Source of the DNA: Scytalidium lignicola
Taxonomy: Eukaryota > Ascomycota > Leotiomycetes
Reading direction: 5' to 3'
DNA length: 64,000 nt
Assembly: GCA_002812745.2 (NCBI GenBank)
Contig: NCSJ02000175.1
Coordinates: 1 to 64,000 of the forward strand
The translations under genes and the position numbers were made by a program. The notes under the pieces were generated by a model. It ran no database searches, had not been told where the DNA came from, and was given only the letters and a program-made list of their open reading frames with translations. Shown one piece after another: positions 35,300 to 48,425 of this stretch (position 1 is its first letter; each line of letters starts with the position of its first letter).

Positions 35300-37830
35300 T
35301 TATATAACTTGCTGTTGGCGCTCCTTAATATAATTCAACGCACTCCCAGCCCTTAACCATCTAATTTGCCCATCGTGAAAACTATGAGTTAATTCCGCCG
35401 TCCAAACCTCACCACTAGCTGTGTTAACCTGCATGACAACCGGTACACCAGGCCTAAACTCGCCTTCCTCGATACCCATAAGTGTAATACGATCCTCCTC
35501 ACACATCCGATCATAATCTGCCGGATCTGCAAACGTCAACGGTAACATGCCCTGCTTCTTCAAGTTCGTTTCGTGGATCCGTGCGAAACCCCTCGCGATC
35601 ACTGCAACGCCGCCCAGGAACCGCGGTTCTAATGCAGCGTGCTCACGCGAGCTACCTTCGCCATAGTTATTATCACCGATAATACACCATTTGATTCCTT
35701 GCGAGCGTAATGACTCGGCGACTTGCGGAACGGGCTCCAACTCGCGTGTGGATGGATTAAGGGTATGGCCTAAGCTTTTAGTTGGACGGAATGCGTTAGT
35801 GGCGGCGATAAGCATATTGTTGCTGATATTCTCTAGATGGCCACGATACTTGTACCAGGGCCCGGCTGGGGAGATGTGATCTGTGGTGCATTTCCCTTTG
35901 ACTTTGATTAGGACTGCCATGTCTGTGGCATTGCCTCTCTCCCACGGTTTGAACGGTTTGAGGAGTTGAAGGCGATCACTTTCAGGGTCAATGTCAACTT
36001 TCGTATTTGATCTATCTGCTGTTTCTGGTGGCTGGTATCTGTCAACACCTGATAGAAATAAAGCAGGTATCTCGCGTGAGACGGGTGCTGAAAAGAGGAA
36101 TTCTTGACCCGATTCTCCAATCTGAACTGGATCAATACAAGGGTTAAATTCGAGATTGCCAGCAAAGGCGAAAGCAGTGACAAGCTCAGGAGAAGTGACG
36201 AAAGAGTGCGTGTTAGCGTTGCTATCATGTCGTCCGACGAAATTTCTGTTATAGCTCGATATGACTGAGTTCTTCTCGCCGTGTGGAACATCAACGTCTT
36301 TGCGGTCCCATTGTCCAACACAAGGTCCACAAGAATTGCTCAATACAATAGCTCCGGCATCACGGAGTTCTTGCAAGATTCCGTCGGCTTCGGCCGTTGC
36401 ACGAATCTGCTCACTACCAGGGGTTACTAGGAATGGTGTTCGGACGGTACTTAATCCAGCAGCTTTGGCCTGAGCGACAATATGTCGAGTTTTTTCTAGG
36501 TCTTCGTAAGAGCTATTTGTACAACTTCCCACCATACTATGGCTAATGTTGCGCGGCCAGTCGCTCTTAGATACAGCATTCTTGAGCTGAGAGAGTGGGT
36601 GTGAGAGGTCCGGCGTGAACGGACCATTAATATGTGGTTCAAGAGTATCCAGATCGATCTCGATGATCTCGTCGTAATATGCTTCAGATCCAGCATCTGC
36701 ACTCAACAAGATTTCGCCGAAGGTAGCCGCCGACCCAGCAATGCCAGCCCGCCTGGTTGCAGTGAGATATCGACCAATAGCGTCGGAATACGGGAAGATA
36801 CATGAAGTCGACCCTACTTCAGCCGACATATTGCAGACAGTTGCCATTGCAGTGGCTCCAAGGGATTGGGTCCCGGGGCCGAAGAATTCGATGATCTTGC
36901 CCTTACCACCGGAAACAGTGAGGATCCCAGCAAGCTTACAGATGATGTCTTTTGATGAAGTCCAACCCTGTAATCTTCCAGTGAGTCTGACACCAATGAC
37001 TTTCGGGCATTGAAGTTCCCATGGCATCCCAGCCATAGCATCAACAGCGTCAGAGCCCCCAACTCCAATTCCAAGCATACCCATGCCTCCCGCGTTCGGA
37101 GTATGCGAATCGGTTCCAATGATCAAGCCTCCGGGACTGCCCAATATCAGCTCGAATCTCCTTTAATACCTTAAACATAAAAATACTCACAAGGCATAAT
37201 TCTCAAAAATAATGGTGTGGATGATTCCTGCCCCCGGTCGCCAGAAACCTATACCGTATTTCTTGGCGGCGCTGCTCAGAAACTGATAGACTTCTCGGTG
37301 CTCTCCTAATGCTCGCTCGAGATCTTCTTCTGCTCCCTTCTCCGCGACAATCAGATGGTCACTATGGACTGTCGTTGGCACTGCCACAGTCGGAAGGTCA
37401 GCACTAATGAATTGTAATAATGCCATAGTTGCAGTCGCATCATGGCACGCTACACGGTCAGGTCGGAGATAAAGCATGCTCTTTCCACGCTGAATCTCGT
37501 CTAAGATCCATGGCTGCTCCTCGTTTGGAATCAGGTGGCTGTAGAGCAGCTTTTCTGACAATGTGAGAGGTCGACTGGAGCCGCGCTTGATAGCTTCTAA
37601 GCGCTGAATCTGTGCAGCATAATCCAAAACATTATTCTGTGAGGCAGTCCATGTTAGCATCCACATCCGTTTTGCTCAATTTTCCATCACTCTAGAGACA
37701 GCCACTATACCTGCTCAAGAGGACTGATCGAAACACGAGGAACTGTGGTTGCTAGTCCGCGAACAGTTCTTCTGAAGAAGCATGATCCACGGGGTATTTC
37801 CAAGCCTCCGGAGAGCCTCAATCGCAACAT
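35300..37830 (-). CDS. Aconitate hydratase, mitochondrial type
   Basis: Three exons (37830-37711, 37636-37191, 37136-35300) give 800 aa. The first exon encodes an Arg-rich, acid-free N-terminus ([21 protein letters not shown]) fitting a mitochondrial presequence. The 4Fe-4S ligands are Cys394 in 'GSCTNSS' and Cys458/Cys461 in '[11 protein letters not shown]'. The active-site segments '[11 protein letters not shown]', '[15 protein letters not shown]' and '[18 protein letters not shown]' are intact. It should isomerise citrate and isocitrate in the TCA cycle; some fungal paralogues (Aco2 type) instead dehydrate homocitrate in lysine synthesis. Which paralogue this is needs a tree. Fungi usually carry two or more aconitases, and this copy has no obvious pathway partner next to it. 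Confidence 0.93.
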
Positions 37831-39042
37831 ATTTGCGAATTTCTCACCCTGCTCTCAATTGACTTGCTAGAAGGCACGGGTATAACGAACTAAACATCGT
37901 GGTTTGGATATTGATCCATCTTTGCGAAGGAAGCTAGAAAAAAGAAGAGCTCGGCAATTCTGACTGAAATTTGAAACTAGCCATTTTGCTCCGAATTCTC
38001 GACCTACAGTTATTTCAAATTGGGTCTAGCCATAACTCATACAGAACTTCTACAGCGTGGGGTTTTGCAGAAGCACCACTACCAACAGTAACATTTGAGA
38101 AGGCAGGGTGGTGGGCAAGGGTGGGAGGTCCCTGACACGGAGCCACCCGTCTCACTGAAACAGGCAAGTGGGGCCATGGAGTGCTCCGTCCGCCCCGTCC
38201 CGAGAAAAGCCGAGGCGCATAAATCATAATTTTGGTTTAAGATACTTAGTATAAGTTACTTATTTAGCATCAGTATAGTGCAATCTTAACAGGCTAAGAG
38301 TAAATATATTGTTCTAACTTTAAACAGTAGAATATTAAAATAAAATATTGAATATAATAACCTATCTTTTAGTATTTCGAAAAATTTCTGAACTTTTAAA
38401 ATTTATTATATTTTGTGAATGCTTTTGATAATAAGATCGATAAATATACATATTACAGATTTGATTGTTAGATTTTAAAGCCTTTTATACTCTCACGTAC
38501 TAAGTATAATGATGTTTATTATGCACATGAATACTATATATCAGACTTTACCCTGCGCTAGGAGACTTGGGATTCAACACCGTCCTCAAATCTCCTTTTT
38601 GATAAACTAGAAATCCTTCTAGGAAAGGGCTAATGGGACATGCAGGCCCAGTATAATATAAGCCAAGACAGATACCCGTCCAGAATTCTCGAATGCTAAA
38701 ATAATCATATTCGGTGAGTCCTACCTGACTGATACGTTATCTCTGGCAGATAAACATTATGTCACCCATCCATAGAGCTTCAATTTTGGAACTCCTATTT
38801 AGACTTTTATAAATACTAATTTCTAGTAGACCCCGTTCTTACGTTTGGGTTAGTCTTACCTGTTCTTTCGTGAATCAGGGACTTTTGAAGTTGTGCTGTG
38901 GGCAGAGAGCTCATAAAAAGCTAGTCCAAAAATAACAACTCAACTCATCCTTAGATGGTGAATCATTCACNAAAAAAAAAATGAAAATGAATAAGAAAAT
39001 AAGAGAGACACCACATTTTGCTAGAACTACCGAACCAGCATC
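37831..39042. other. Intergenic with AT-rich patch
   Basis: 1.2 kb without a gene. 38230-38570 is markedly AT-rich and may be an old, RIP-affected insertion, but no element type can be read. N at 38971 lies beside an A-run. Confidence 0.5.
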
Positions 39043-41910
39043 CTAGAGAAAGTTCCAACCAATGTCCCCTTGAATAAACTCCGCCAGGAAACCCTCAACC
39101 TCAGGATCCATGTATTGAGAACCATCTACACTCAAGGCACTACTGTTCCGGAAAACAATTGTTGGGTTGACAGGACCACGCGCACTCTGATTCTCTGGAC
39201 CGGACGAGTGTTCAGAAGGTGGTTCCAGAGATTCACCATTTGAACTCCAGTCAACTTCGGCGTTGGACGTACCCATCGAATTTGCAAAGTCGTTACCTGC
39301 TAAAAGCATTTGATTATAGGGAGCAGCAGAAACTGTTTCCTGTTGCTGAGCGGAAGCGAGATCTCCTGCAGACCAATTACGCGCGTTATGCTGCCGGCCA
39401 ACGCCAAAGGAGCTATTCTGCATCATGTTAGAGCTGGGCTCCGCTGTAGTAAGGTTCCCGCTGCCTATGGTAGGTATCTCGTGGGCTCTTTGTGAGCCGC
39501 TAGTACCGCTTGGTAGGGATGCTAATTTTCGAATAGTCAGATCGACAATCTTCTCGAAGCTAGCCTTTCCCTTCTTCACAGATGGCCACCATTCGCCAGC
39601 AACACTAAGGAGATTAGAGCAAATTCGCAGGTCTCTAGACATCTCCGTGAGCGTCGTGGATTCTTGCACTGCCTTGGAAGTCCAGAAGCAGTAGATCATT
39701 GTTGCCCCTGACGCAAAAACACTTTGCACACTGCGCCAGCTCTGACGTAGGTTATCCATCTCATGGAGAACACTATAGCCTCGGAGCCTCTGAGATGCGC
39801 TACGGAAACAAAGAGAGAGGCTAGCCTCGCTTGGGACTGGATATACTTGAGATGGTTGATATAGAAGCATCATTGCAGCGTGAAATTGGACCTCCAGCTT
39901 CGTACAGAGTCTTCGGCACTCATCTTGTGGCATTTCTTGATCCAGTTGATGAGATACATTCGCGAGCTCTGCCTGCCAATCCCTAAGCCTGGTATGCATG
40001 TCTGCTTGCCATCCATCTAGATCTGTCGGCCACACAAAGCTATTTAACCCGGTTGGAAGATGGTACAGGAGCAATTTGATTTCTGAAATATAGCGGTCAA
40101 GTTTGAACCGATGGATAGAATATGGAGCCGTTGCTGTTGTCGAATATCTTGGATGGAAAAACCCAATCGACTCAGACTGCCGCTCGCTCTCGAGGTCTTT
40201 AGCAGCAGGTATCTCCACATCGAACGTCTCATCACGAAAACCCAGCGGACGCCCTTGGATACTGGCGACAGATCTATTTCACGGATCAGTTTGGTGCATA
40301 GGATGTAAGTAGTGGGGTGAAAACGAACCTGTCTAGCGAATAAACACTCCAGAACACAAATCGGCGAGTGTTCCAATATGCCGCTGGTAACTGCGTGGTA
40401 TCACCGAACTCTCTATGTATTCCTATGTCGATGCAGTTGGCCATACATATATGGACCATAGTCCAGACGTTAACCTGGGCAGGCGTTGTAAGGCTGTGGA
40501 CAGTAAGGAGAAGTACGCATTGCAGCGACGCCATGGAAGTTCCTGCAAAACACTCTCTCGACACCGACATAGCCGCTCGGTAGAATCTAGCGGGTGTATA
40601 GTCGTATATGCGTCGATGAGTTCTTATAATGGAAGCTAAGTCAAAGACCATGAAAACATGGAAAGCAGCAATCTCTATAGAGATAGGTATGGCCTCTTTT
40701 TCAGCGACGAGATCTATCTCTCCATTATAGGCAAATGGCTGTATGCTATTTGGCCAGCCATTACGTCCTATAGAGAACTCCGACCCAATTGTGCTACACT
40801 GATATAGCGCTTCAACCGCACAAAGGAGGGACGGTAAATGGAGCACCGGATGTTCTGGATGGATTTGAGCGATATACTCCTCGAGAAGCTCCTTCGCGTC
40901 CTCCTGAGGCGGCAAATCCTACGCATTCATCTTAGTAAAATGAATCAGTCATATCTTGCATTGCAGGCTAGTGAGATTTACCTGCTTCAAGGTCGAGTAT
41001 AGAGCATCATAGAAGTCTGGTGAGGGACGAGGTAGCTTAACTTGTTGACGACTTGAACTATCAGATCTCGGGTTTGGAATGGATGAAGTTGAATTAGTAG
41101 CAGTATGAGCGTGAGAGTAGCCCTCTACAGCACCATCGGCTCCTATCAAGCGGGCAAACAGCAAACCAGATGAAGAGCCTAGATAATGCGTCTGGCGAGA
41201 GTCGGAGTTTAGAGACAGCATTCCAAAATTGACGGCTACCGAACGTGCCTCGTCCGAGAAAGTTGTATCTCTCTCTGACTCAGCAATCCATGAATATGGC
41301 CGCTTGGCTGGTGCGCAGGAGGACTGTGGCCAGTCCTGTGGGCTAGTGGTATTGGATGGAGCCGGCGTGACCATAGTCATCTCATCTTCTGGTTGACCTT
41401 CATGCCGTTGCGGGGAGCACTGCGTGTCTGGTGAGGTCCGCATCTGGGGTCGTCTCAGCCCATCTGCGAAGGACAACTCCACCTTGGGACCAGTGGACAA
41501 GTCGAAATCGGGAAGATGGGTGCGGATGACATCTTCAAGCCACTGGATGCGGGCTCGAGCGTTGATGGAGAAGCTGGGACAAGCCAGTCAGCATTTAATA
41601 TTATTAAAAGATAAGATGCACGATCCCGCTTTATATTATCTTATCTCATCTTGTCTTAACTTACCTTCGTGGAATTAGCTGTTCAGCATTGCGCCCATCG
41701 ACATCGAGGCAATGTGCTCCGGCCTTTGCACAGTTGCTGCAGGCGGGCACCTTTCCATCGCACTATGAGACCCTTTAGATGATGCTACGGAAAAGCAGAG
41801 GACTTTCTACTTGGAGTATTACTTGCCCTGATGCGCCTAGTCCTACACCTCTGGCACGCGACCCGTACCTTCTTGAGCGCGCCACTAGAACCTGAGTCAC
41901 GAGTATTCAT
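39043..41910 (-). CDS. Zn2Cys6 transcription factor with fungal-specific regulatory domain
   Basis: Five exons (41910-41827, 41762-41665, 41573-40982, 40918-40329, 40273-39043) give 864 aa. The binuclear zinc cluster has Cys 19, 22, 29, 36, 39 and 46 with C-x2-C-x6-C-x6-C-x2-C-x6-C spacing. It is split by intron 1 between Arg28 and Cys29. That intron begins GCAAGT, a GC-AG intron with an otherwise strong donor. 'INARARIQWLEDVI' after the cluster is the usual linker/coiled region. The fungal_trans domain covers roughly 270-600 ('FWSVYSLDR', 'GRPLGFRDETFDVEIP'). The acidic C-terminus ends 'FIQGDIGWNFL'. It is divergent from the sugar-type transporter at 42636 and is the obvious candidate regulator for that transporter and the lactonase beyond it. 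Confidence 0.9.
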
Positions 41911-42635
41911 CGTCCTTGCGGTGGATGAACGGCATCTGAGCTTCTGGTTCCACAGTTAAGTAGCGACTTTGATTGCGAAGAGATCTGCGAATTACGACCG
42001 CCAGTGTATGATATGTGCAAGGAACTGTCGAGCTATACGGCGGGGTGGATGAACCGCGTGAGAGAATTGCAACGTCGTTCAGGGTTTGCAGGAAGTTTGC
42101 GGGCGGGGTTAACATCCGTTTCCCCCCGCTGCAGCGTAAGGTCCAGCATGGTAAGAGCAAAGCTAATTGGCACAGAGCTTGCTGGTAATTGGCATCAGCA
42201 ACGGACGAGGTTCTGGCTGTTGGAATTCTCACGAATCTCTTTGGTCTCTTTATTTACAACTCCTTATCGACCCCTTCGGATGCGCCGACTGGATTGCCCC
42301 GAGTGTCTTCCGGAGCGCTCCAGATACGACTGTAGTAGCAAAAGGTTCGATGCAACACTACCCTCAACATGCTACCACCTTGAACCCTTGATTGCACCAT
42401 GGCCGACTCAAGACACAGGCCAATAGGCCTTGCGGGGTATCTGCACATCCTGGAGAACCGTTGGGAAGGGTGCTTGGTACGACTGCTATTAAATGAGGTG
42501 ACTCCCATTCCGGCGGGTTATCTGCTCGTTGGTGACCATTCAATGCAGTGAAACCCTTATTTTTCGTCGCCTTTGTTCTCATTGTTTTCTTTCTTCTCTC
42601 CCACGCCAATTGAAGTTGGAAAGGAAGCTATAAAT
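41911..42635. promoter_or_regulatory. Bidirectional promoter region, regulator / sugar transporter
   Basis: 725 bp between two divergent starts. Zn2Cys6 proteins usually bind CGG-type triplets; such triplets occur here (for example near 42039 and 42511), but no clear spaced pair can be singled out by eye. A CT-rich stretch precedes the transporter ATG at about 42565-42605. Confidence 0.55.
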
Positions 42636-44448
42636 ATGGGCGCGGCCGGTGGTGGATTCAATGCCGCTGCCTTCAAAGCGGTGCCGCGAGAGGCGCTGCG
42701 ATGGAATATCTGGCTGGCCGTTATTTGGGGCTCTTACTGTGGCGGTCTTCATGGCTTTAATACAGCCAACATCTCCGGCGCTATGAGCCTGAAACCCTTC
42801 GTGCGAGACTTTGGCTTCGACAAGCTCACCAAAGCCGAGGTCTCGGATCGCCAAGGTTGGGTGGTCTCTTGTATGCTTTTGGTATGCGCAAACCCAAAAA
42901 TATATGGTGTCTTCCATATTTTTATATTCATATAATTTACTTACGAAGAATAAATAGGGTCAACTCGTCGGTGTAATACTTTCGGGTCCCCTGGGAGAGA
43001 GCAAGGGTAGAAAACCCACCATTTTCGCAGCTGCAACCTTCTACAGTATTGGAGCCATAATGATGGCCGCCAATTTTGGCTCATACAAAGAGTTAATCGC
43101 CGGTCGAGTTTTCTCTGGCCTTGGATCGGGCTTTGGTATGACGGCTGGAGCAGTTTATATCTCGGAGATCGCTCCTCGCAGCCTCCGTGGGTGCATGGCT
43201 ACCTTCTACAACATCAATATCATGGCTGGAGTGGCTGGGAGCTACTGGATCAACTACGGCTCTCTTCAACAAATTTCAAGCTCAAGCAGCTGGCAGTGGC
43301 GCACGACACTTGTTCTGCAATTGATCCCTGCCATCATTCTTTTCCTGGGCCTGCCATTCTTCCCCGAAAGCCCCCGTTTCCTCATGCTTACAGGAAAGAA
43401 CGAAAAGGCAAAGCAGGCCTTATTAGGTCTTAGAAACCTTCCTGAAGATCACCCCTATTTCCGAGAAGAGTTTGACGAGCTGCAATCCAAGGTTGTCGCG
43501 GATGCGGAGCAGGAAAAAGGTCTCCAGGCCCTGAAGACGTTGATCCATTATTGTGCAACTGATCCTACCACCCTTAAGAGAGTAGTCTTCGTTATTCTCA
43601 TCCAGACCTTCTTCATCATGTCTGGAGGCAACTCTATCACATACTACGCTCCAAATATTCTTTCAACTATGGGCTTCAACTCCAATCAGGTGCTTCTCTT
43701 CACCGGTGTCTATGGTCTCATTAAGGTCATCTCTGTTTTGCTATACGCCTTTTTCCTCACTGATCGCTTTGGCCGACGTCCTCTACTCATCTTCGGCTCA
43801 GCCACCGATATGCTCTGCACACTCTATCTAAGCGTGTTCCTTGGTGTTGTCAATATTAAAGCAGGCGCTCCAGCTTCCCCAGCCGCATGGGTGGCTATCG
43901 TTGCTATCTGTATCTTCGCTATTGGTAAGTTGCCTATCATAACTCCCTTTTCATTTTGCTTTTGTGTATATAGAGTATCAGAACAAGGCTAACTATTCGG
44001 GCTGACAGGTTATGGTTTTGGATGGGCTCCTGCCTTCTCCCTTAGTGTCTCAGAGATCTGCCCAACCCGTACCAGAGGCACGATCGTGACTATTGCCTTT
44101 ACCTACCAGAACGTCTTAAACTTTGGCATTACCCGCGGATTCCCTAACATGGTCGAGGCTATGCATGCTTGGGGTCCTTTTGCTCTCTTTACCGCGTGCA
44201 CCTTTGTTGGCACCATTTGGGTATACTTGGCCTTCCCCGAGTGCAAGGGCCAAAGTATGGAGAGCATGGATTATTTGTTCATGCTTCCTTGGTATAAAGT
44301 TGGCCGTTATCATATCCACCACCCGCAGGATACTAATATCACGAGCTCGGATTTTGATCAATTGGTAAGAGCTGATGGAGTGAACGTCGCCAAAACCGAG
44401 AAGGGAGATGCGACCAGTCAGGAGGAAGAGGTAAGGAGGTCGGTGTAG
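42636..44448 (+). CDS. MFS sugar/quinate-type transporter
   Basis: Three exons (42636-42881, 42958-43924, 44009-44448) give 550 aa. Sugar-porter landmarks: 'GRVFSGLGSGFG' (R-x-x-x-G-x-G-x-G), 'YISEIAPRSLRGCM' (PESPR-loop partner), 'PESPRFLMLTGK', 'DRFGRRPLLIFG' and 'FPECKGQSMESMD'. About 12 membrane helices; cytosolic termini. It imports a sugar, sugar acid or quinate-like solute by proton symport. ATG at 42636 is the first in frame and gives a normal length cytosolic tail. It sits between a divergent Zn2Cys6 regulator and a co-directional lactonase-type amidohydrolase 554 bp downstream, suggesting uptake of the compound that the downstream enzyme helps degrade. Confidence 0.9.
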
Positions 44449-45002
44449 ATCGATTGATCAAGGTATGCATGCTGAAGGCCGGAACTAATTGTCGGGTGCG
44501 TGTATTTCATACAAAACTGCGGGATATTTGGGACGGAACGGACTTTTTTCTGTTAAGACAATTCCTCTATGAGTGGTTTCATCTAAACATTGTCTAACTA
44601 GCAATTTAAAGAAGAGTTGCTTGGAATGAAGAAGTACTTGGACTTAAGTTAATAAATTTAGCCCGATATTAGTTGCCGAGACTAAAGAAAAGCTGTGACC
44701 TTCCTCCCACTCTCAATCGCCGCCACTGAAGCTGACTAGACACGGAGCACTCCATCTTACCTCTCTTCCCATTCTTCTCCTCCCATTCTCCCTTCTCCAA
44801 TTCCTTCTCCGCCAATTCGCTCCAAAATGGCACAGGAGTGTTCAAAGCCGATCTAGAGGGATCTAAAATGCCTAGTTCTCTCCTAACAGGGTAAACCTCG
44901 TACGGGACCCACCTTGAGAGGACGGGAATTCATATCATGGACTGACCTCCAGCTCATTGTTCTGTTGTAGAACGAAAAGTATCTTGGAGGATAAAGGCGA
45001 CT
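44449..45002. other. Intergenic, no gene seen
   Basis: 554 bp between transporter stop and amidohydrolase start. CT-rich tract at 44755-44825 probably belongs to the downstream promoter. Confidence 0.55.
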
Positions 45003-46050
45003 ATGGGAGCTCTTGATACAGAAAACCGAATCAGTGATGCTCCTCATGGGTCGTCAACAGCGTTGTTACCAAATGGCGGCTGGGATGTCCATCATCACAT
45101 CTTCGAGCGTAAGGGGAAAACACCAATTCTATCTCCATCATCAAGAAAATTTGAATACACTCAGCTAACGAGAGGCAAAAAAATCAACAGCATCCCGTTT
45201 CCCCTATCACCCGAACCGCCATCTAACCCCTCCACCGGCTTTAGTGGCCGAATTCCTGAACTTCAAGCGCAAACTCGGTCTCACCCACTCAACACTGACA
45301 CACGGTCTCTCCTACGGGGATAATTGCACCTCTCTGACGCATTTCATCCAAGACCTAGATCCCAAATACACCCGGGGCATCGGCGTCCTGGACCCCGAGA
45401 CCACACCAGATGCCGACCTCCAAGCCATGCGCGCAGCCGGAGTGCGCGGCATCCGCGTGAACCTGTATATCTACAAGGCCATGGACGACGTCGAGCGACA
45501 GAAAATGGCGCTGCGGGCGCATGCGCGACGCATCAAGGACGCTTGTCCGGGCTGGAGCATGGCATTTACACACACGCACCCGGAATTCTGGGGCGAGCTG
45601 CGAGGAGTGATTGTGGATGAAATCGCGCCTTCTGGTATCCAGCTGGTGACTGATCACTTCGCGCTTCTCAAGGCTGAGAGTATGTTGCCTGCTGGAACCA
45701 GTGTAGAGCAGCAGCCTGGGTTCAAGGAAATCATCGAGCTCGTTCGAAATGGGAATCTCTGGGTCAAGTTAAGTGCTCCGTATCGCGTCAGTGAGATGGC
45801 ACCAGGGTATGAGGATGTCAGAGTGCTGGTGCGGGCTTTGGTCGATGCGAACCCACGGCGGGTGCTTTGGGGCAGTGACTGGCCGCATACACCTCGGATG
45901 AAGGTTAGAACATACGAGGAGGCGATGAAGGAGACACCGTATCTTGAGGTTGATGATGAGGCTTGGTTACGGAGCTTGAAATCGTGGTTTTCGAACGAGG
46001 AGTGGGAGCTTCTCATGAACCAGAACCCGCAAGAACTGTATGGAGGGTAA
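45003..46050 (+). CDS. Amidohydrolase-2 / LigI-type lactonase
   Basis: Two exons (45003-45108 and 45191-46050, 82-nt intron) give 321 aa, a TIM-barrel metal-dependent hydrolase of the amidohydrolase-2 family, close in pattern to 2-pyrone-4,6-dicarboxylate hydrolase. The metal-site H-x-H is in 'WDVHHHIFEP' (His30/His32), a conserved His pair lies in 'AFTHTHPEFW' (about 163-165), and the catalytic Asp265 is in 'WGSDWPHTPRM'. Family members open lactones of aromatic or sugar-acid catabolism. The intron falls just after the first metal motif; without it the 5' part reads out of frame, so the spliced model is strongly favoured. Its neighbour is a sugar/quinate-type transporter; together with the regulator they look like a small catabolic unit. 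Substrate not known. Confidence 0.85.
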
Positions 46051-46260
46051 TGTAGTAGCCAAGACTTCGTTGCAAGGAATGTATGCTACCGAAATAGATA
46101 TTTGAATCTCTTGTTAAAGGTTACGATGTAGTCTTGAGCAATTGATAATACATAAGTTCATAACTGTACCTCCCTGCCTGAGTTATTTCACTTTTTCTCT
46201 ATACACGCATCAATGGTGCCCTATAGAGTGCCCTATAGAGAGCCCAATTCATCTATTATC

Positions 46261-47563
46261 TTACTTCCATCTCCTAAGCTCTCCTAGCTCTCTTGCCCCC
46301 TTCAAACAAACTTCTAAGTACTGAGCATAACTCCATCCTAACGAGGCGGCTGCCATGGCCGTCAAACTCGCCTGGTTCTCCCGTCCTGGTCTACCTGGTC
46401 CCGTCGCGTTCGGCTTCATATTCACATCGAACATGGCAAACTTCGCTCCCTCCTCGGTGGATGCACGTCTAACATCGATGCGGATTGGAGCTGTCGGACG
46501 GAGCAGTTCAGCAGCGGCCTCACACTCGCGGCTGATGGCGGCGTAGGCTGGGTCAGCGGCGTATTCAGCTGGCGTGATGGTGCGGGAGTTGGCGGTGACA
46601 GCAACGATGCCGTTGTATGGCGCGATACCGTCTTCGTGGTTGAATCGGGTTACGATAGGAAGAGAGTAGTATTTTAAAGTGTCAGGTAATGGATATGTAG
46701 TGGCACGAGACTTTTCTGAGAAGCGTGTTGTCTGTGGTGATGAGGTGGAGGATGGTGATGGTGATACGAGAGCAGGAGGCATTACTGTTACGGTGGCTTC
46801 TTCACCAACGAGGAACTGCTCGATCATGATCTCCGGGCTCTCACTGAAGAGCTTATTGATATGGTCTCGGAGAACTTGCTCGTCCTTACATACTTTCACA
46901 CCATGACTACCACGACCTCGGATTGGTTTGGCCACAATAGGGTAGTTGAAGCTACTGGTAGCATTATCTGTTTTGGATGGTTCATCATGTGTTGATAGAA
47001 TCCAGGCTTTCGGCAGAGTGAAGCTGCCATTCGCTCGTAGGAGGTCATTTGTGAGAGCTTTGTCGTCGTACTTTTCTACTAGATCCGGGGGTTGGCCTAT
47101 CAGCCGGACCTCATCTGGGATGTGCAGTGAGGTCTGAAGTGGATGCGATGAGAATAGAATAGTGTTTGCCCACAGAGTGTTGGCGCCTTGGGCGATGGCG
47201 GCGAGTATTCCATCTTCCGTATCTGGAAAACACCATCCTTCGTCTTTGGTTGGATCTGGTGATATTGTAGGAGTGATGACTTCGTGGTTGTACTTGCGCA
47301 GCACATATGCTATATCTGCGCCAGAATCTTGATAGCCTGTATCTCGAAAAGCAGCAAGATACTTGTTAGTTCGTGTAGGGTGGATTTTTTAAGAATGGAA
47401 GGGCCACCCAAACAGGACTGTCTAAATTTTCTCTGAAGTAGAAACCAAAGCAAATTGATCACTTACCACCCGGTTTGAGTGGCTTCTTGACCCCATTAAT
47501 GATGGGTGGAGGCACAGCCTGATATAGCACGGCGACACGTTGTCCAACGCTAGCCGATGCCAT
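46261..47563 (-). CDS. ATP-grasp ligase, D-Ala-D-Ala ligase-like fold
   Basis: Two exons (47563-47467 and 47336-46261, 130-nt intron) give 390 aa. N-terminal 'VAVLYQAVPPPIINGVKKP' and 'GGYQDSGADIAYVLRKYNH' form the first domain; ATP-grasp landmarks are 'YPIVAKPIRGRGSHGVKVC' (ATP-binding Lys and Gly loop), 'IMIEQFLVGEEATVTVMPP' and the metal-binding 'FAMFDVNMKPNATGPGRPG'. Such enzymes activate a carboxylate as acyl phosphate and join it to an amine or thiol. The substrate of this fungal group is not known to me. An in-frame ATG at 47821 would add 86 residues; 47563 was chosen because homologue-like sequence starts there. Convergent with the amidohydrolase (210 bp apart). Confidence 0.8.
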
Positions 47564-48425
47564 GCGCCTATGAGTAAATGAAGTTACCGTGTTCTGCACA
47601 GTCACGCCGAGTCTTTTGCAGGTTTGCATGGGCATCGGTGTATTGGTGTTTAGAGTTGATGTAATCGAGGAGGGAATAATGAAGGTCACATGCGCTGATG
47701 CTAGAGGGTTGGATAACCGAGGAGACTGGACAAGCAGGCCAATGGTGTATCTGTAAATTATGCTAAATTGTTCTCTATTAGGACTGATAAACTCATAATC
47801 TAAGCCAGATAGACTCTGCATATTATCGACGTCTGTATTTATTGTTGACTTGTGACACTAGTGGAATAGTCCGACTTTGCTTGATTACGTTTCGGGTGCT
47901 TCCAGGCGCTACCTGGACACTAGTAGAGCTTAAGAGAGCTTAAACCACCCGCAATATCGTTGCACGAGGTAAGACTCCCTGACGTTCAAGTCGATTAATA
48001 CACATAGTATGTTTATATCCTCAATCGTCGGTCAGCAATGGACCTATTCTTAATCGCTATTTGCTAAGATCCCATTTTTATATGAAAATTAAAAGTNAAA
48101 AAAATTTTCCTCGCATGCCCAGCAAGATTAATGTACAGAATTACTGTATATTTAAAGATATATTAGTAGGGGCTAAAGGTATTTTAGATTCAAGATCTTT
48201 TATTGTTTTATATAATATAAAGGAGCTATAAAGTTTGTATAAAATATAAAACATACGCATGTATAATTATTTTATTTTAACATTAATTAAATATGAATTA
48301 AAGGTGCATGACATTAACTAGTAAAATATGTCTCTAGTCTCCTTAGCCTTTACCATAAAGTATATTCTCCTTGTCCAACTTCCTCTTTCTGTGGAAGGAT
48401 TAGAGGGGTTGAAAGGATTCTTATA

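Noticed and set aside
45355..46016. Minus-strand open frames opposite the amidohydrolase
   Set aside because: They are shadows of a high-GC real coding exon; the plus-strand frame carries the metal-binding motifs.
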